Positions 34,683 through 43,135 of a stretch of 64,000 nt of DNA are shown here, in pieces; position 1 is the stretch's first letter, and every line of letters begins with the position of its first letter. The notes under the pieces are model-generated. The model saw only the letters and a program-made list of their open reading frames with translations, was not told the DNA's origin and ran no database searches. The translations under genes and the position numbers were made by a program. Source of the stretch: Isoetes taiwanensis (taxonomy: Eukaryota; Streptophyta; Lycopodiopsida; Isoetales; Isoetaceae). The stretch spans positions 3,527,279 to 3,591,278 of the forward strand of contig JAJEKV010000067.1 in assembly GCA_021234155.1 (NCBI GenBank). Reading direction: 5' to 3'.

Positions 34683-35813
34683 TACATGCATGATACATTT
34701 CTTTGTTTAGATTGCATGACATATCTTGCACATGGTATGAACATGCATGCGATAGCTATATTAATGGTTTGATGATGCATGTTCATTTTGTAATGTTCCA
34801 TCTTTATTGTTACATTCATGTCATAAGGTTGCAGTTTTAAGCTTCATTTGCAGATGTTGCGTTCACTACTTCAATATAATATTTTTTTCAATTAGTTGCT
34901 CGTGCTGCTAGTGCATGTTGTCATGCTTCTCTCTTTATATGCATTTTTCATGATGTTGCATATTATTATGCATCTCATTCTATTTTTATGTTCTAGTACA
35001 ACAAGCATGTATGTGATGTAAATGCAGTTTATGAACAAAGTTGCTTCAAATGTATATGATGGAAGCCATGCGACATATTGTACATAATACAAGTTTACAA
35101 AGGCCAGTAGCAACTGTCACAAAGACATCAAACCTACATGCACAACAGGTAATGATTGTAAACATTCACGATTTGTCAGGTGCATATAAACCATGACACT
35201 TTATTGCAGTGAAAATAGCTGATATGACAGCAAGTGGCGACGATCTAGATAGTCTTGATGTCCAAAAAGCTGAGACTGATATATCTTCTCCAGTACGGGA
35301 GGAGGTTATCACCATTGATATACAACTACTAGTGAGAGAGATGCAACTATTTAGAATGAGTTAGCTTCTATTCAAATGCAAACACTGTTGCAAATTAAAT
35401 GGGAGTGTTGCAGCACTTTCGTTTCGTAGATTCCCTTTTAAAACACACCACGTTTCTAAAATTAGCCTTTTTTGAAAGTTGTTGAGAATTTGTAGAGGTT
35501 CGGTATTTTTTTCCTATCATTTAGGGCCATCATTAGGCGATAACTTTGTACCTATGAAAAGAAAATTATAAAAAAGGCGAAATTTAGGCACCAACTTGAA
35601 AAGACTGAAATTAAGACAAAAAAAAGGCACCAGAATAGGAAGGAAAAAATAATTTTATTTTTATAATAAAATTCTGTACATCAATATTGGCAATCGATTG
35701 TAGTAAACAATAATGATTTTAGCATAAAGTAGTCAAAGATCTACATCATAGTCATCATTTTTTTGCTGGTCTCAGCACTTTCTTTCTTTGACGTCTGCTC
35801 CTTTGCTGGAGAC
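34683..35813. other. Intergenic sequence
   Basis: AT-rich, no gene recognised. A short acidic open stretch at about 35210-35370 (DDLDSLDVQKAETDISSPVR) may belong to the same decayed locus as 27.2-27.7 kb, interrupted by the Copia composite. From about 35640 the sequence is probably the 3' flank of the methyltransferase gene. Confidence 0.35.
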
Positions 35814-37130
35814 TCACCTTTTGCCTCTGCCTTGTCCTCTGGAATGGTAGCTAAAAGCTACTTCTATAAGCTCTGCAAAGGTGGCCTCATCGTCTAGTGA
35901 GCTCGAGAAAGGAGGTTGTATCTCTGAGGACGTCAGCTTAGCATAATCAGATGAAGAGGCCCCTAACTCTTGATTTCCATCTGGTAAAGTAGGTAGGGCA
36001 GCCAGTCTCATCCTCACAAAATTCACAGCCTCCTTATCAATATCCGCGGCTACACAATTGCGGCCCTTCTTAAGTGCACATGCAATGGTAGTACCAGAAC
36101 CAGAAAAAGCATCAAGCACCCAATCTCCTGGACGCGAGAACATGTCCAGGAGATGGTTGATGAGCTTTTGTGGTTTCTGATAGTAATTTACAATCCTGCC
36201 TGGTGCACTTGGGTCTTGCAATTTCCGTAAGACTGCTGGAAACTCTAGGACGTTTGAAAAATTTTGGCAGGCGGCAGTTGAAGTGCTCCATGGTTCTCTT
36301 CCCGTCAAAACTCCAGTAAGAAACATGAAGGTACTCCACCTTGCTGAGTAACCTTGGTCCTCCACCACGATAATTGGTGTTCATTTTGTACCTAGTGAAA
36401 TATTAGAAGTGATGTTAGCAAAAACAAGAAAACAATTCGAAAACTAGAAACAAAGTAATCCTATTCTGGAATACGAGACATAATTGAAGAGGTTAGTAAC
36501 TGTATTCTGGAATAAGACTTACCAGACCAGGTTTTCATATCATGTCTGAACTGGAGAACCGAAGTGGTTTTTAAAAGCTGATTCTACCAAGCCTGCCTGC
36601 ATGCTGGAATGGAACACAGCTAGACGCCAATGCTTGGCCGTTGTGATCTGCTTGATGCCATCAATGAACGCTTTGAACTCGGAAAATTTGAAGGGCTGAT
36701 TGTCGTATCGACTATCTTTAAGCTTAAACCCGTAGGGAAGATCTGCAAGAACCAAAGTAAAGTCCTACGGCTTCACCGTTCCGACTAGGTTCGTGCAATC
36801 GCCATGAATGATCGAAAATAGGTTGTTTTGATCAAACATGCAAAATCTTTCATATCGGATGGTTCTGCATCAGCAGTCCTTCTTTCAGCTAATGACCTCT
36901 CTTCTCGTGCAGTTCTAACCAAGTGCATGAAGCCCTCGGGAAGGTCTTTGTTCTTTTTCTTGCTCTGTAAGAAAAAACAAAACTACAACTGTTAATACAT
37001 CGCAAAGAGCAAAGCTTGTATCAGAGAACTTACTTGTGCAATTCCTTTGACATTTCTTCGAGGCTGAACTCCTTGTCAACAACTTTTTGGAGCAGTCGCT
37101 CTAGTCGAAAAAGCCCTGCATTTCCCTCCA
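35814..37130 (-). pseudogene. DNA amino-methyltransferase module (N6/N4 type) of a decayed ParB-methyltransferase gene
   Basis: Read on the minus strand. About 37130-37030 encodes a helical linker (LERLLQKVVDKEFSLEEMSK) ending at a GTAAGT donor. From 36965 come SKKKNKDLPEGF and HLVRTAREERSL, then after a frameshift NNLFSIIHGDCTNL, a TAG, and FTLVLADLPYGFKL (catalytic motif IV as DLPY). After an intron near 36540-36385 comes MNTNYRGG...KVEYLHVSYWS, then in a shifted frame NVLEFPAVLRKLQD, NYYQKPQKLINHLLDMFSRP, GDWVLDAFSGSGTTIACALK (motif I, SAM binding) and GRNCVAADIDKEAV. DLPY before FSGSGTT with QKP between is the beta-class layout of bacterial and phage N6-adenine/N4-cytosine methyltransferases (pfam01555 type). 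The C-terminal exon is open for 184 codons and ends SRGQGRGKR. Introns show it is eukaryotic in context. Several shifts and stops make it a pseudogene here. Confidence 0.75.
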
Positions 37131-37359
37131 GATGGTAATAGTCATTTCTTTTTTAGGCACGTCTGAGGTTTTCTTCTTGGCTATCTCTTTGCCCTCTCCT
37201 TGCCCTTGCTCTTCAACTCCCCGCATTCGAACATTGTAAATATTTCGTCCTGGAGTTCCCATATCTGTTCAAGAAAATGTTATATCACCTAATGGACAAG
37301 TAAAACTAGACACAAACAAATCTAAGCAAAACATTAGCAGAACTTGTTATTCCGGAATA
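36462..37359. promoter_or_regulatory. Scattered copies of the TATTCYGGAATA palindrome core
   Basis: TATTCTGGAATA occurs at 36462-36473 and 36503-36514 and TATTCCGGAATA at 37348-37359, all in intronic or non-coding parts of the methyltransferase gene. They match the core of the palindrome array at 38.9-39.2 kb. Role unknown. Confidence 0.55.
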
Positions 37360-37450
37360 CGTTATGTGCGTACCTTGCCATCTCTAAAAGCCAATTGGAA
37401 CCAGTTGTCGTGGCCAATGAGTGACTGCCTTTTGTTGGCCTCGTCATATT

Positions 37451-38150
37451 TCAGGCAACATTCATGGCGCACGCCTCCTTAATCTCCAAGGAGTACGTTG
37501 GCTTCTTCAGGTCCTCACCGTATTTTTCCTTGAAAATAACATATTCCCTGTGCATAAACCTGATCTTATCGACAAAGCTCATCTTTAATTTGTACTCGTT
37601 GTCAGTATTGTGGATGTTGGCAACGATTTTTGCTTCTTCATCGGTAAGACACACAGTAAAGAGCACATAGGACGGAGAGGTACCTTGGGTTCTTCTTCTC
37701 TTTGTAGACTTGCTTTCTTGCCTTGACGCTGTGATTACCTCCGAAGACATAGTGTGTGTAGGCGTCTGCATTTTTCCTGTCATAGTCTTGGGGGGTTGTG
37801 CACTGCTCCCTGTCAACAAGGACAACAATTGGGGCCACATGAGCATTTGGATTGCTCTTTATTCTATCCTTCAGGTTCCTCAAGTGATCGGCGTAGAATT
37901 TTCGAACCTGAAGTGGTCGTTCACCAGCTTCATTCTTAGGGGGCAGCCTCATGCATGTGACAGGAAGATAGATCACCCCTTGTACAATTTTTTCTCTGTT
38001 TATTGCCTCCATTCTTTCGGAGGTCTTATCCTTTATTATAACACCGGGTGCTTTTCCTTTTTCCTTTATTTTCTTTTTGCTTTCCTTGGGGATTTCTACT
38101 ATTTCAAGCTGCTGTACTTTCCTCTTTTTTGTTTCCTTAGCAGCTATGGT
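37451..38150 (-). pseudogene. ParB/Srx-like domain module of the decayed ParB-methyltransferase gene
   Basis: The minus strand from about 38150 reads ETKKRKVQQLEIVEIP (basic, NLS-like), then ERMEAINREKIVQGVIYLPV, RLPPKNEAGERPLQVRKFYA, HLRNLKDRIKSNPNAHVAPI, VVLVDRE and, near the end, YTHYVFGGNHSVKARKQVYK. The series RPLQxxK...L...I..NP...PIVVLVD...Y.V.GGNHxxxA is the pattern of ParB/sulfiredoxin-fold domains, in which GxHRxxA binds nucleotide. After a frameshift near 37680 the frame continues YVLFTVCLTDEEAKIVANIH and FVDKIRFMHREYVIFKEKYG, ending at 37451. In bacteria and phages ParB-like domains are often joined to DNA methyltransferases of the type encoded just downstream here. Alternative: an unrelated fold with a chance G-N-H motif. 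Frameshifts make this copy non-functional. Confidence 0.6.
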
Positions 38151-38251
38151 GTCTCTTGGGCTGCTCGTCTACTTCTTCCTCGGAACTTCCGTCCTTTTCC
38201 TGCCCAAAAGTATTAGCAGAAGAAGATTCTTCAGCTTCTTCCTCGCTCTGA

Positions 38252-38421
38252 CTGCAACAAACCTACCTAATAATGGAAGCTAGGCTTTGTTTGTTCCAGT
38301 AATGGGAAATGTACTTGTACAGTGCCAGTGGTTGCACATTGACGATTCTGAAGCTTGCAATGTCGACCACAATGTAGCCTGGGAGGTTTTGACAGATAGC
38401 CTCCCCACTTGACCTCCTTGC
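38252..38421 (-). pseudogene. N-terminal exon remnant upstream of the ParB-like domain
   Basis: The minus strand 38421-38267 reads SSGEAICQNLPGYIVVDIAS and VQPLALYKYISHYWNKQSLA, a globular-looking stretch of unknown family, ending ATTAG. It is followed by only 15 nt, GTAGGTTTGTTGCAG, which begins GT and ends AG, and then by an acidic frame (QSEEEAEESSSANTFGQEKD) that runs towards the NLS-like KETKKRKV. The 15-nt piece is far too short to splice and looks like an intron that lost its interior. This part probably belongs to the same gene as the ParB-like and methyltransferase modules. Confidence 0.45.
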
Positions 38422-38456
38422 CCAGCAACCTCAGAAACATCTTTTATTGTCCCAAG

Positions 38457-38548
38457 GTAGCGTTTATTCCCAGGGCTTTTGCAAACGTGAAAAAAAGTCG
38501 GCGTAGCGTTTATTCCCAGGGCTTTTGCAAACGTGAAAAAAGTGAGTG
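38457..38548. repeat. 46-bp tandem duplication
   Basis: The unit beginning GTAGCGTTTATTCCCAGGGC occurs at 38457 and 38503 with almost no differences. It disrupts the reading frame upstream of the 38267-38421 exon remnant. Confidence 0.9.
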
Positions 38549-38928
38549 TGCTGTACTTGCCGCCTGCACCTCTGGTTACGAATCACTGTGTTTGAAAATT
38601 TTTGTAAACCGCAGGCTCATCTGTGTCCCTAGTCTGCTTCATTGGATGTGGCTGTTGGACACTCTTAAGCCTTCTCTTTGGTGCCTTCTTGCTTCCTTCT
38701 TGTCTGCCAGAGTAATGTTTAAAACAACACTGTCACGAGTAGAAAAGGAACGAAAACTATATTCCAGAATAAGAATTGCTAATTTGTGCATTAAATGCAA
38801 GCAAAAAGAAGAAAAAACAGCCAGAAAAAAGTTGCACAAGCATGCTTTTTCATGTTCTAATTTAGCTAAAAAGTGATTTGTAGAAGCTAAAAACAACAAA
38901 AAAGGGACACTATTTTCCTAAAATCCGA

Positions 38929-39177
38929 GATGCATATTCCGGAATACACTTTGCCTTTCGTTGGAAGGGTAAAGTGAGAATACACTTTGGCCTTCTTGAG
39001 CAAAGTGTATTCTGGAATACATTTTGTTCTTCAGACGAAGGGAAAAGTGTATTCCGAAATACACTTTGCCTTTCGCCTGAAGGGCAAAGTGTATTCCGGA
39101 ATACACTTTGCTCACACAAGAAGGCCAAAGTGTGCCCTTCTAACGAAAGGCAAAGTGTATTCCGGAATACACTTTTG
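38929..39177. repeat. Array of palindromes centred on TGTATTCCGGAATACA
   Basis: Five to six units lie in tandem. The fullest, 39085-39110, is a perfect 26-bp palindrome: CAAAGTGTATTCC followed by its reverse complement. Others are at 39001-39026 (one change at the centre), 39043-39068 (two changes) and 39151-39177 (one extra T), with a partial unit at 38929-38954 and one lacking its left core at 38971-38989. The main spacing is 42 bp (39001, 39043, 39085), then 66 bp. Spacers themselves contain CCTTTCG...GAAGGG inverted repeats. The array sits between two divergent decayed genes, where a shared promoter or a binding platform would be expected. Confidence 0.85.
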
Positions 39178-39439
39178 CCCACAAAAGTAAACTAAAACTA
39201 AAACAGAGACAAAAGATGTATTATGTACTTTACATGCTTACCTGTCCATAATTTTTGCAATGTAAACCAGAATACAGCAACTCTGAATAGAAAAGAAGGC
39301 GCTCAGGCTGGCGACTAAATCTCTGAAAGCAGAATACGCAACCGAGACGCTCAATTTCTTTTTTAAAAGGTAGACTATTGTCAGTTATCTATTTCTATGT
39401 ACAGTGGAATACGTTTTGTCCGAACAATCTGGACTAGTA

Positions 39440-39523
39440 TATTCTGGAATAGGATTCATGCACTCACACAGCAAATGCATCACACCAAACAGTATTCCGG
39501 AATAGCTTTTTGTATTCTCGAAT
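39440..39523. promoter_or_regulatory. Palindrome-core copies before the proline-rich gene
   Basis: TATTCTGGAATA at 39440-39451, TATTCCGGAATA at 39493-39504 and TATTCTCGAATA at 39512-39523 lie immediately upstream of the plus-strand proline-rich gene. Another variant, TATTCCAGAATA, is at 38760-38771 on the other side of the array. Confidence 0.6.
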
Positions 39524-39588
39524 AGCATTAGTCCAACCGCCTAATGAGTTACTTACATGTCCCTAATGTTTTGCAGTTGTTTAAGATG

Positions 39589-40900
39589 GTTAATCGCTTT
39601 GTGAACAAACTTCCACCACCATTTGTTTCCCCTAGTACCTCTACTTCAGATGGAACACGTGACGCAGATGCTTCTTCAACTCCTACCTCGACCAGGTCTT
39701 TGTTGCTTCTCGAAGACACTCCGAGTCCAGTAACTAGTAGACTGCCACCACCTTTCTAACCCTCTCCAAGTCCAGTAGGAAACCGGCTGCCACCTCCTTT
39801 CATTGCCTCACCTGTTGCATGTAGCAATCTTCCACCATCGTTTGTACCATCCCCCGACACTACAAAGGCTCGACCTTAGCAAATTTTTTGGAACAGACTA
39901 CCTCAGTCATTTATAGTTTCTCCTTCTTCACTTACACAAACAAAGAATACAGCACGCTCGGAAGACTGCGAGATTCTCCACCGCTTCTCCCACCACGACT
40001 TCACTACAAATGAAGACGACCTTGCAACATCTACTCCTCTTCACACAACCGTGGTGACACATGGGTTTGCAAAATTTCAGTCGGCTCTAAGAGACATGTT
40101 TGAACGAACTCCTTGTGAAGAAGCTACAACAACATTTGCTGGCACGGCATATTGTGGCCCATCTCCTTCATTCAATACTGTACCTCTGTCATATCTGGGT
40201 ACAGCTTCACGTGGTTTGTTTTCCTCTACAAGCACACTACTAAGGGTAGAGGAGATCACCCCTAGAGTAGAACTCTCATCAGAAGATGAAGACACCAACG
40301 AGGTGCAACGAGATTACACATTCTCCAGCCAGTCCACCAAGAAATTCAAGGTGGATTTTAGTTCAAGAGCATGCTCCTCTGTAAGAAGAAGAAACCTTAT
40401 GGACGAGCACAAAATGAGGAGACTTTTAAGAACTAATTGCTGCTCATTGGGTTGCATCAATAATTGCTGCTCATTGGGTTGCATCAATAATTGCTGCTCA
40501 TTGGCAGACTCTTCTTGAGCTCTACTAGATTTGATATTCCTTTTGTTACCAGACTAGCATTTTTGTATGCAGGTTCTTCAGCTGTTGATCATTAGCTATG
40601 GAGAATGGCCGCAGATTCTATTTACCAGATGTGGTAAAGCATTTTTCTTAGGAAGAATTTCTGGCGATCTAAACCTTTCCAGCGATGGCATTCCTTATAC
40701 GGCCAGGTATACAGTTTGTCCTTCAGCTTTGCTTTACTTTTTTTTCTCATATTAATCAGTGCATGTACTCCTATATGCATCAGATGATAATGAGAATGAT
40801 TCTTCATTGGATAACGATTCCTTTTTCCTCTCTTGGCAATCCTTCAGCCGGATGGGACTTAGAAAATCCCTTACTCTTTGAGCTATATGAACAGTTGTAA
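39589..40900 (+). pseudogene. Proline/serine-rich protein with LPPPF repeats, decayed
   Basis: One frame runs from MVNRFVNKLPPPF at 39589 to 40518, broken by TAA at 39757 and TAG at 39877. The first half has five repeats of (N/S)(R/K)LPPPF-x-SPS: KLPPPFVSPS, SRLPPPF, NRLPPPFIASP, NLPPSFVPSP and NRLPQSFIVSP. The second half is serine/threonine-rich and acidic (VELSSEDEDTNEVQ) with a basic patch (VRRRNLMDEHKMRRL). Likely further exons are 40573 to about 40706 (GKAFFLGRISGDLNLSSDGI) and about 40850-40900 (AGWDLENPLLFELYEQL then TAA). It points away from the methyltransferase gene, with the palindrome array between them. Mostly disordered by composition. The family is not recognised and the exon joins are inferred. 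Confidence 0.45.
40435..40503 (+). repeat. 27-bp in-frame tandem repeat
   Basis: The unit starting AATTGCTGCTCATTGGGTTG is present two and a half times (40435, 40462, 40489), perfectly repeated. It encodes NCCSLGCIN in the frame of the proline-rich protein, just before its stop. Confidence 0.9.
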
Positions 40901-42017
40901 TAAAAGCCGGCGATGGCTTCGGGCCTAGTATTCTTATAGGGACCTTGTATTGTTCATTGTCAGAATATCAAACTAGCGATATCTGAAGACTTTTTTTTAT
41001 GCAGGAGATGCTGGTCAGCATTGAAGCTTAAACATGGTAGCTGAACATTCACAGTAGCTGAAAGTGGTTCTCTATCCTGATACTTTTAGATGAATCGTGT
41101 TGCACTTCTTTGATAGATATGCATATCAGGATTTATGAACTTGGTTCTCTATCTTATAGTTTTAGATGACTCGTGTTGCACTTCTATTGCTGGATTGTTG
41201 GGATTCAGAAGGTAGATGTTTCGTGGCCTTGTTGCATCAGGAGATGCAACTAGAGGTGTTCAGTTAAGCTGTATTCAGTTGTCTTATATGTATACATGCA
41301 AAAAGCAAGGTCAATACTTTTTTTTGCTCCCTAGTTTGTGCTATTGAAGTGACTTATCCACTACAATACATAAAAAACCATACACAGTCCTTAATATTGA
41401 ATTTGGAATGCTTCAAACAACAAAGTGTTGATGGTTATGATTATTGGTTTCTAACAAAACCATGCACATTTAGAACAAAAAAATTACATGTAAGATTCAT
41501 AACAATAATAGTAATTTGCATCTAACACATTGTAAGTCGTATGCATTTCATGACATTTAGCCATACTAGTTTGTCAACAATAACCATGATATTTAACCAT
41601 ACTAATTTACTAACAATAACCAACCACAGTAAACCATTAGCATTTACCATGACATTTAGCCATGCTAGTTTACCACAATAACCAACCACATTATAAAATC
41701 ACATGTATAACCATCATGCTATACCACATAAACAAACCATACCCTTAAATCATTAAAGCATACCACATTCAATTACCAACATGTAATACCACTTTGCCAA
41801 ATTCTATAAAAAAGCTACTAGCAATTACCATGCAATAATACCACTCTAACAACTCTTACAAGAGAACCCTTTATTTTAGCCACACATGGTTTTTAATGAA
41901 ATTAACCCCCAAACCCGCATTGGTTTTGTAGAACAGTTTTCTAGTCATAACCATGGAAAAAACCATGTATTGTTTTAATTTTGGGTGCCTTGTGGAAGGC
42001 AACACTTCAGGATGAAG
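40901..42017. other. Intergenic sequence, ACCATG/ACCATA-rich tract
   Basis: No gene. Between about 41420 and 41870 short phrases such as AACCATG, TAGCCATACTAGTTT and CAATAACCAACCACA recur in degenerate form, a decayed low-complexity repeat. Confidence 0.55.
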
Positions 42018-42080
42018 CTTGGTTACAAACTATTATTATTATGCAAGATTGTTGAATAATAATAATAGTTTGTAACCAAG
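42018..42080. repeat. 25-bp-arm hairpin
   Basis: CTTGGTTACAAACTATTATT and the following TATTAT (42018-42042) pair perfectly with 42056-42080 across a 13-nt loop. The arms contain (ATT)n. It overlaps the 3' end of the minus-strand ORF below and could act as a foldback or small-RNA precursor. Confidence 0.85.
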
Positions 42081-43135
42081 TCTAATGTTTTCTTTGGTGA
42101 TGAGAAGAGATCTTGCTGATTCAGAGGGCGTAACACCGTGCTTGCAAAGTTTGGAATTCTGGAATTCTAACATTAGAGTGAAAAGCATGTGTTGCCACAA
42201 CCTTGACACTATTATCCCTATGACATTACTTTGAGCAGCCAGCTGAGAAGCCATTTGCGCACTAGTTTCCTTAGTAGGCTGTGTCTTACTAGGTCCCTCA
42301 CTAGATCCACTGTCTATTGTGCCTTTTGACATGTCCACAAGGTTTGTGGCTGCTGAACATTTCAGTCTTCCAATAGAGCCCCTTGGAGATTTTACTAGTA
42401 TGTACATGAATAATGGTTCAAGAAACTCTGTTGTATGTTCATCACTCACAAAACTATGACATTTTCTAGCACCATTCAGAGCCTCTCATGCAATATAGCC
42501 TCCAATATGAAGTTCCACACACGTTGTATCAATAGGAGCAAATGCCTCAACAAGGTAACTAGCCATTGAATGGGGAAACCCATTTTTATTTAAGGGACCC
42601 TTGATCTCACCGTTTAAGAGAAGGTCCTCATCCTCATCCTCTTCTGACTCATTTTGATGACCTTGATCCTGATGATAGAATATTGTTGTTAATTCTGGAT
42701 CATCTAGAAGAAAGCACTCCCAGGCGCTACTATTGTCACCCTTTGCTTTAGCAGTTTCATAATCCTTGTCTTACAACATGGACACCATGATGAAGATAAC
42801 ATGTGCAGTCTTCTGTAATGTCCTTAGTTCAGGATCCTTGCCATCATAAATCAGGCACCCTTCCCTCATAACTTTGAGGCACTCTAGATCATGAGCAGCG
42901 GAGAGTGCATGTAGATGTAACTCACCTGAAGGATATACAATGATGATGGTAAAAGACATCTCACCAGTTCTATACATGCGGTAAAGAACCTGCTATAGTC
43001 TTTATGGTTCATCCCCATGTCTCCTTTTCCACCTCTGTTATCCAATGGCAAAAAGTGATGTGTTCCTAAGGCAAGAAGTTGATTTAGGTAAGAGACCCAA
43101 TGGAGTATGCTATGGATGGTGTGAAATGGTATCAT
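42039..43135 (-). pseudogene. Decayed ORF of unknown family with acidic stretch
   Basis: The minus-strand frame 42977-42039 is open apart from a TAA (near 42773) and a TGA (near 42490). It reads LHALSAAHDLECLKVMREGC, KGDNSSAWECFLLDDPELTT, an acidic run (NESEEDEDEDLLLNGEIKGP), then PHSMASYLVEAFAPIDTTCV and SDEHTTEFLEPLFMYILVKS. Upstream, 43135-42960 reads MGMNHKDYSRFFTACIELVR and ends near CAG|GTGAGT, a good donor. I do not recognise the family. It could be a transposon accessory gene or a decayed host gene. Confidence 0.35.

Noticed and set aside
35814-36755. MT-A70/METTL-type RNA methyltransferase
   Set aside because: The DLPY motif precedes FSGSGTT with a QKP motif between them, the bacterial beta-class DNA methyltransferase layout. 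MT-A70 enzymes use DPPW and lack the FxGxGT block in this position.
38929-39177. CRISPR array
   Set aside because: Units are palindromic with similar, hairpin-forming spacers of variable length, lie in plant-type DNA and have no cas genes nearby.
38910-39195. Overlapping ORFs on both strands in the palindrome array
   Set aside because: They read the palindromes (VFRNTL, KVYSGIHF) and arise because the repeat is nearly symmetric.
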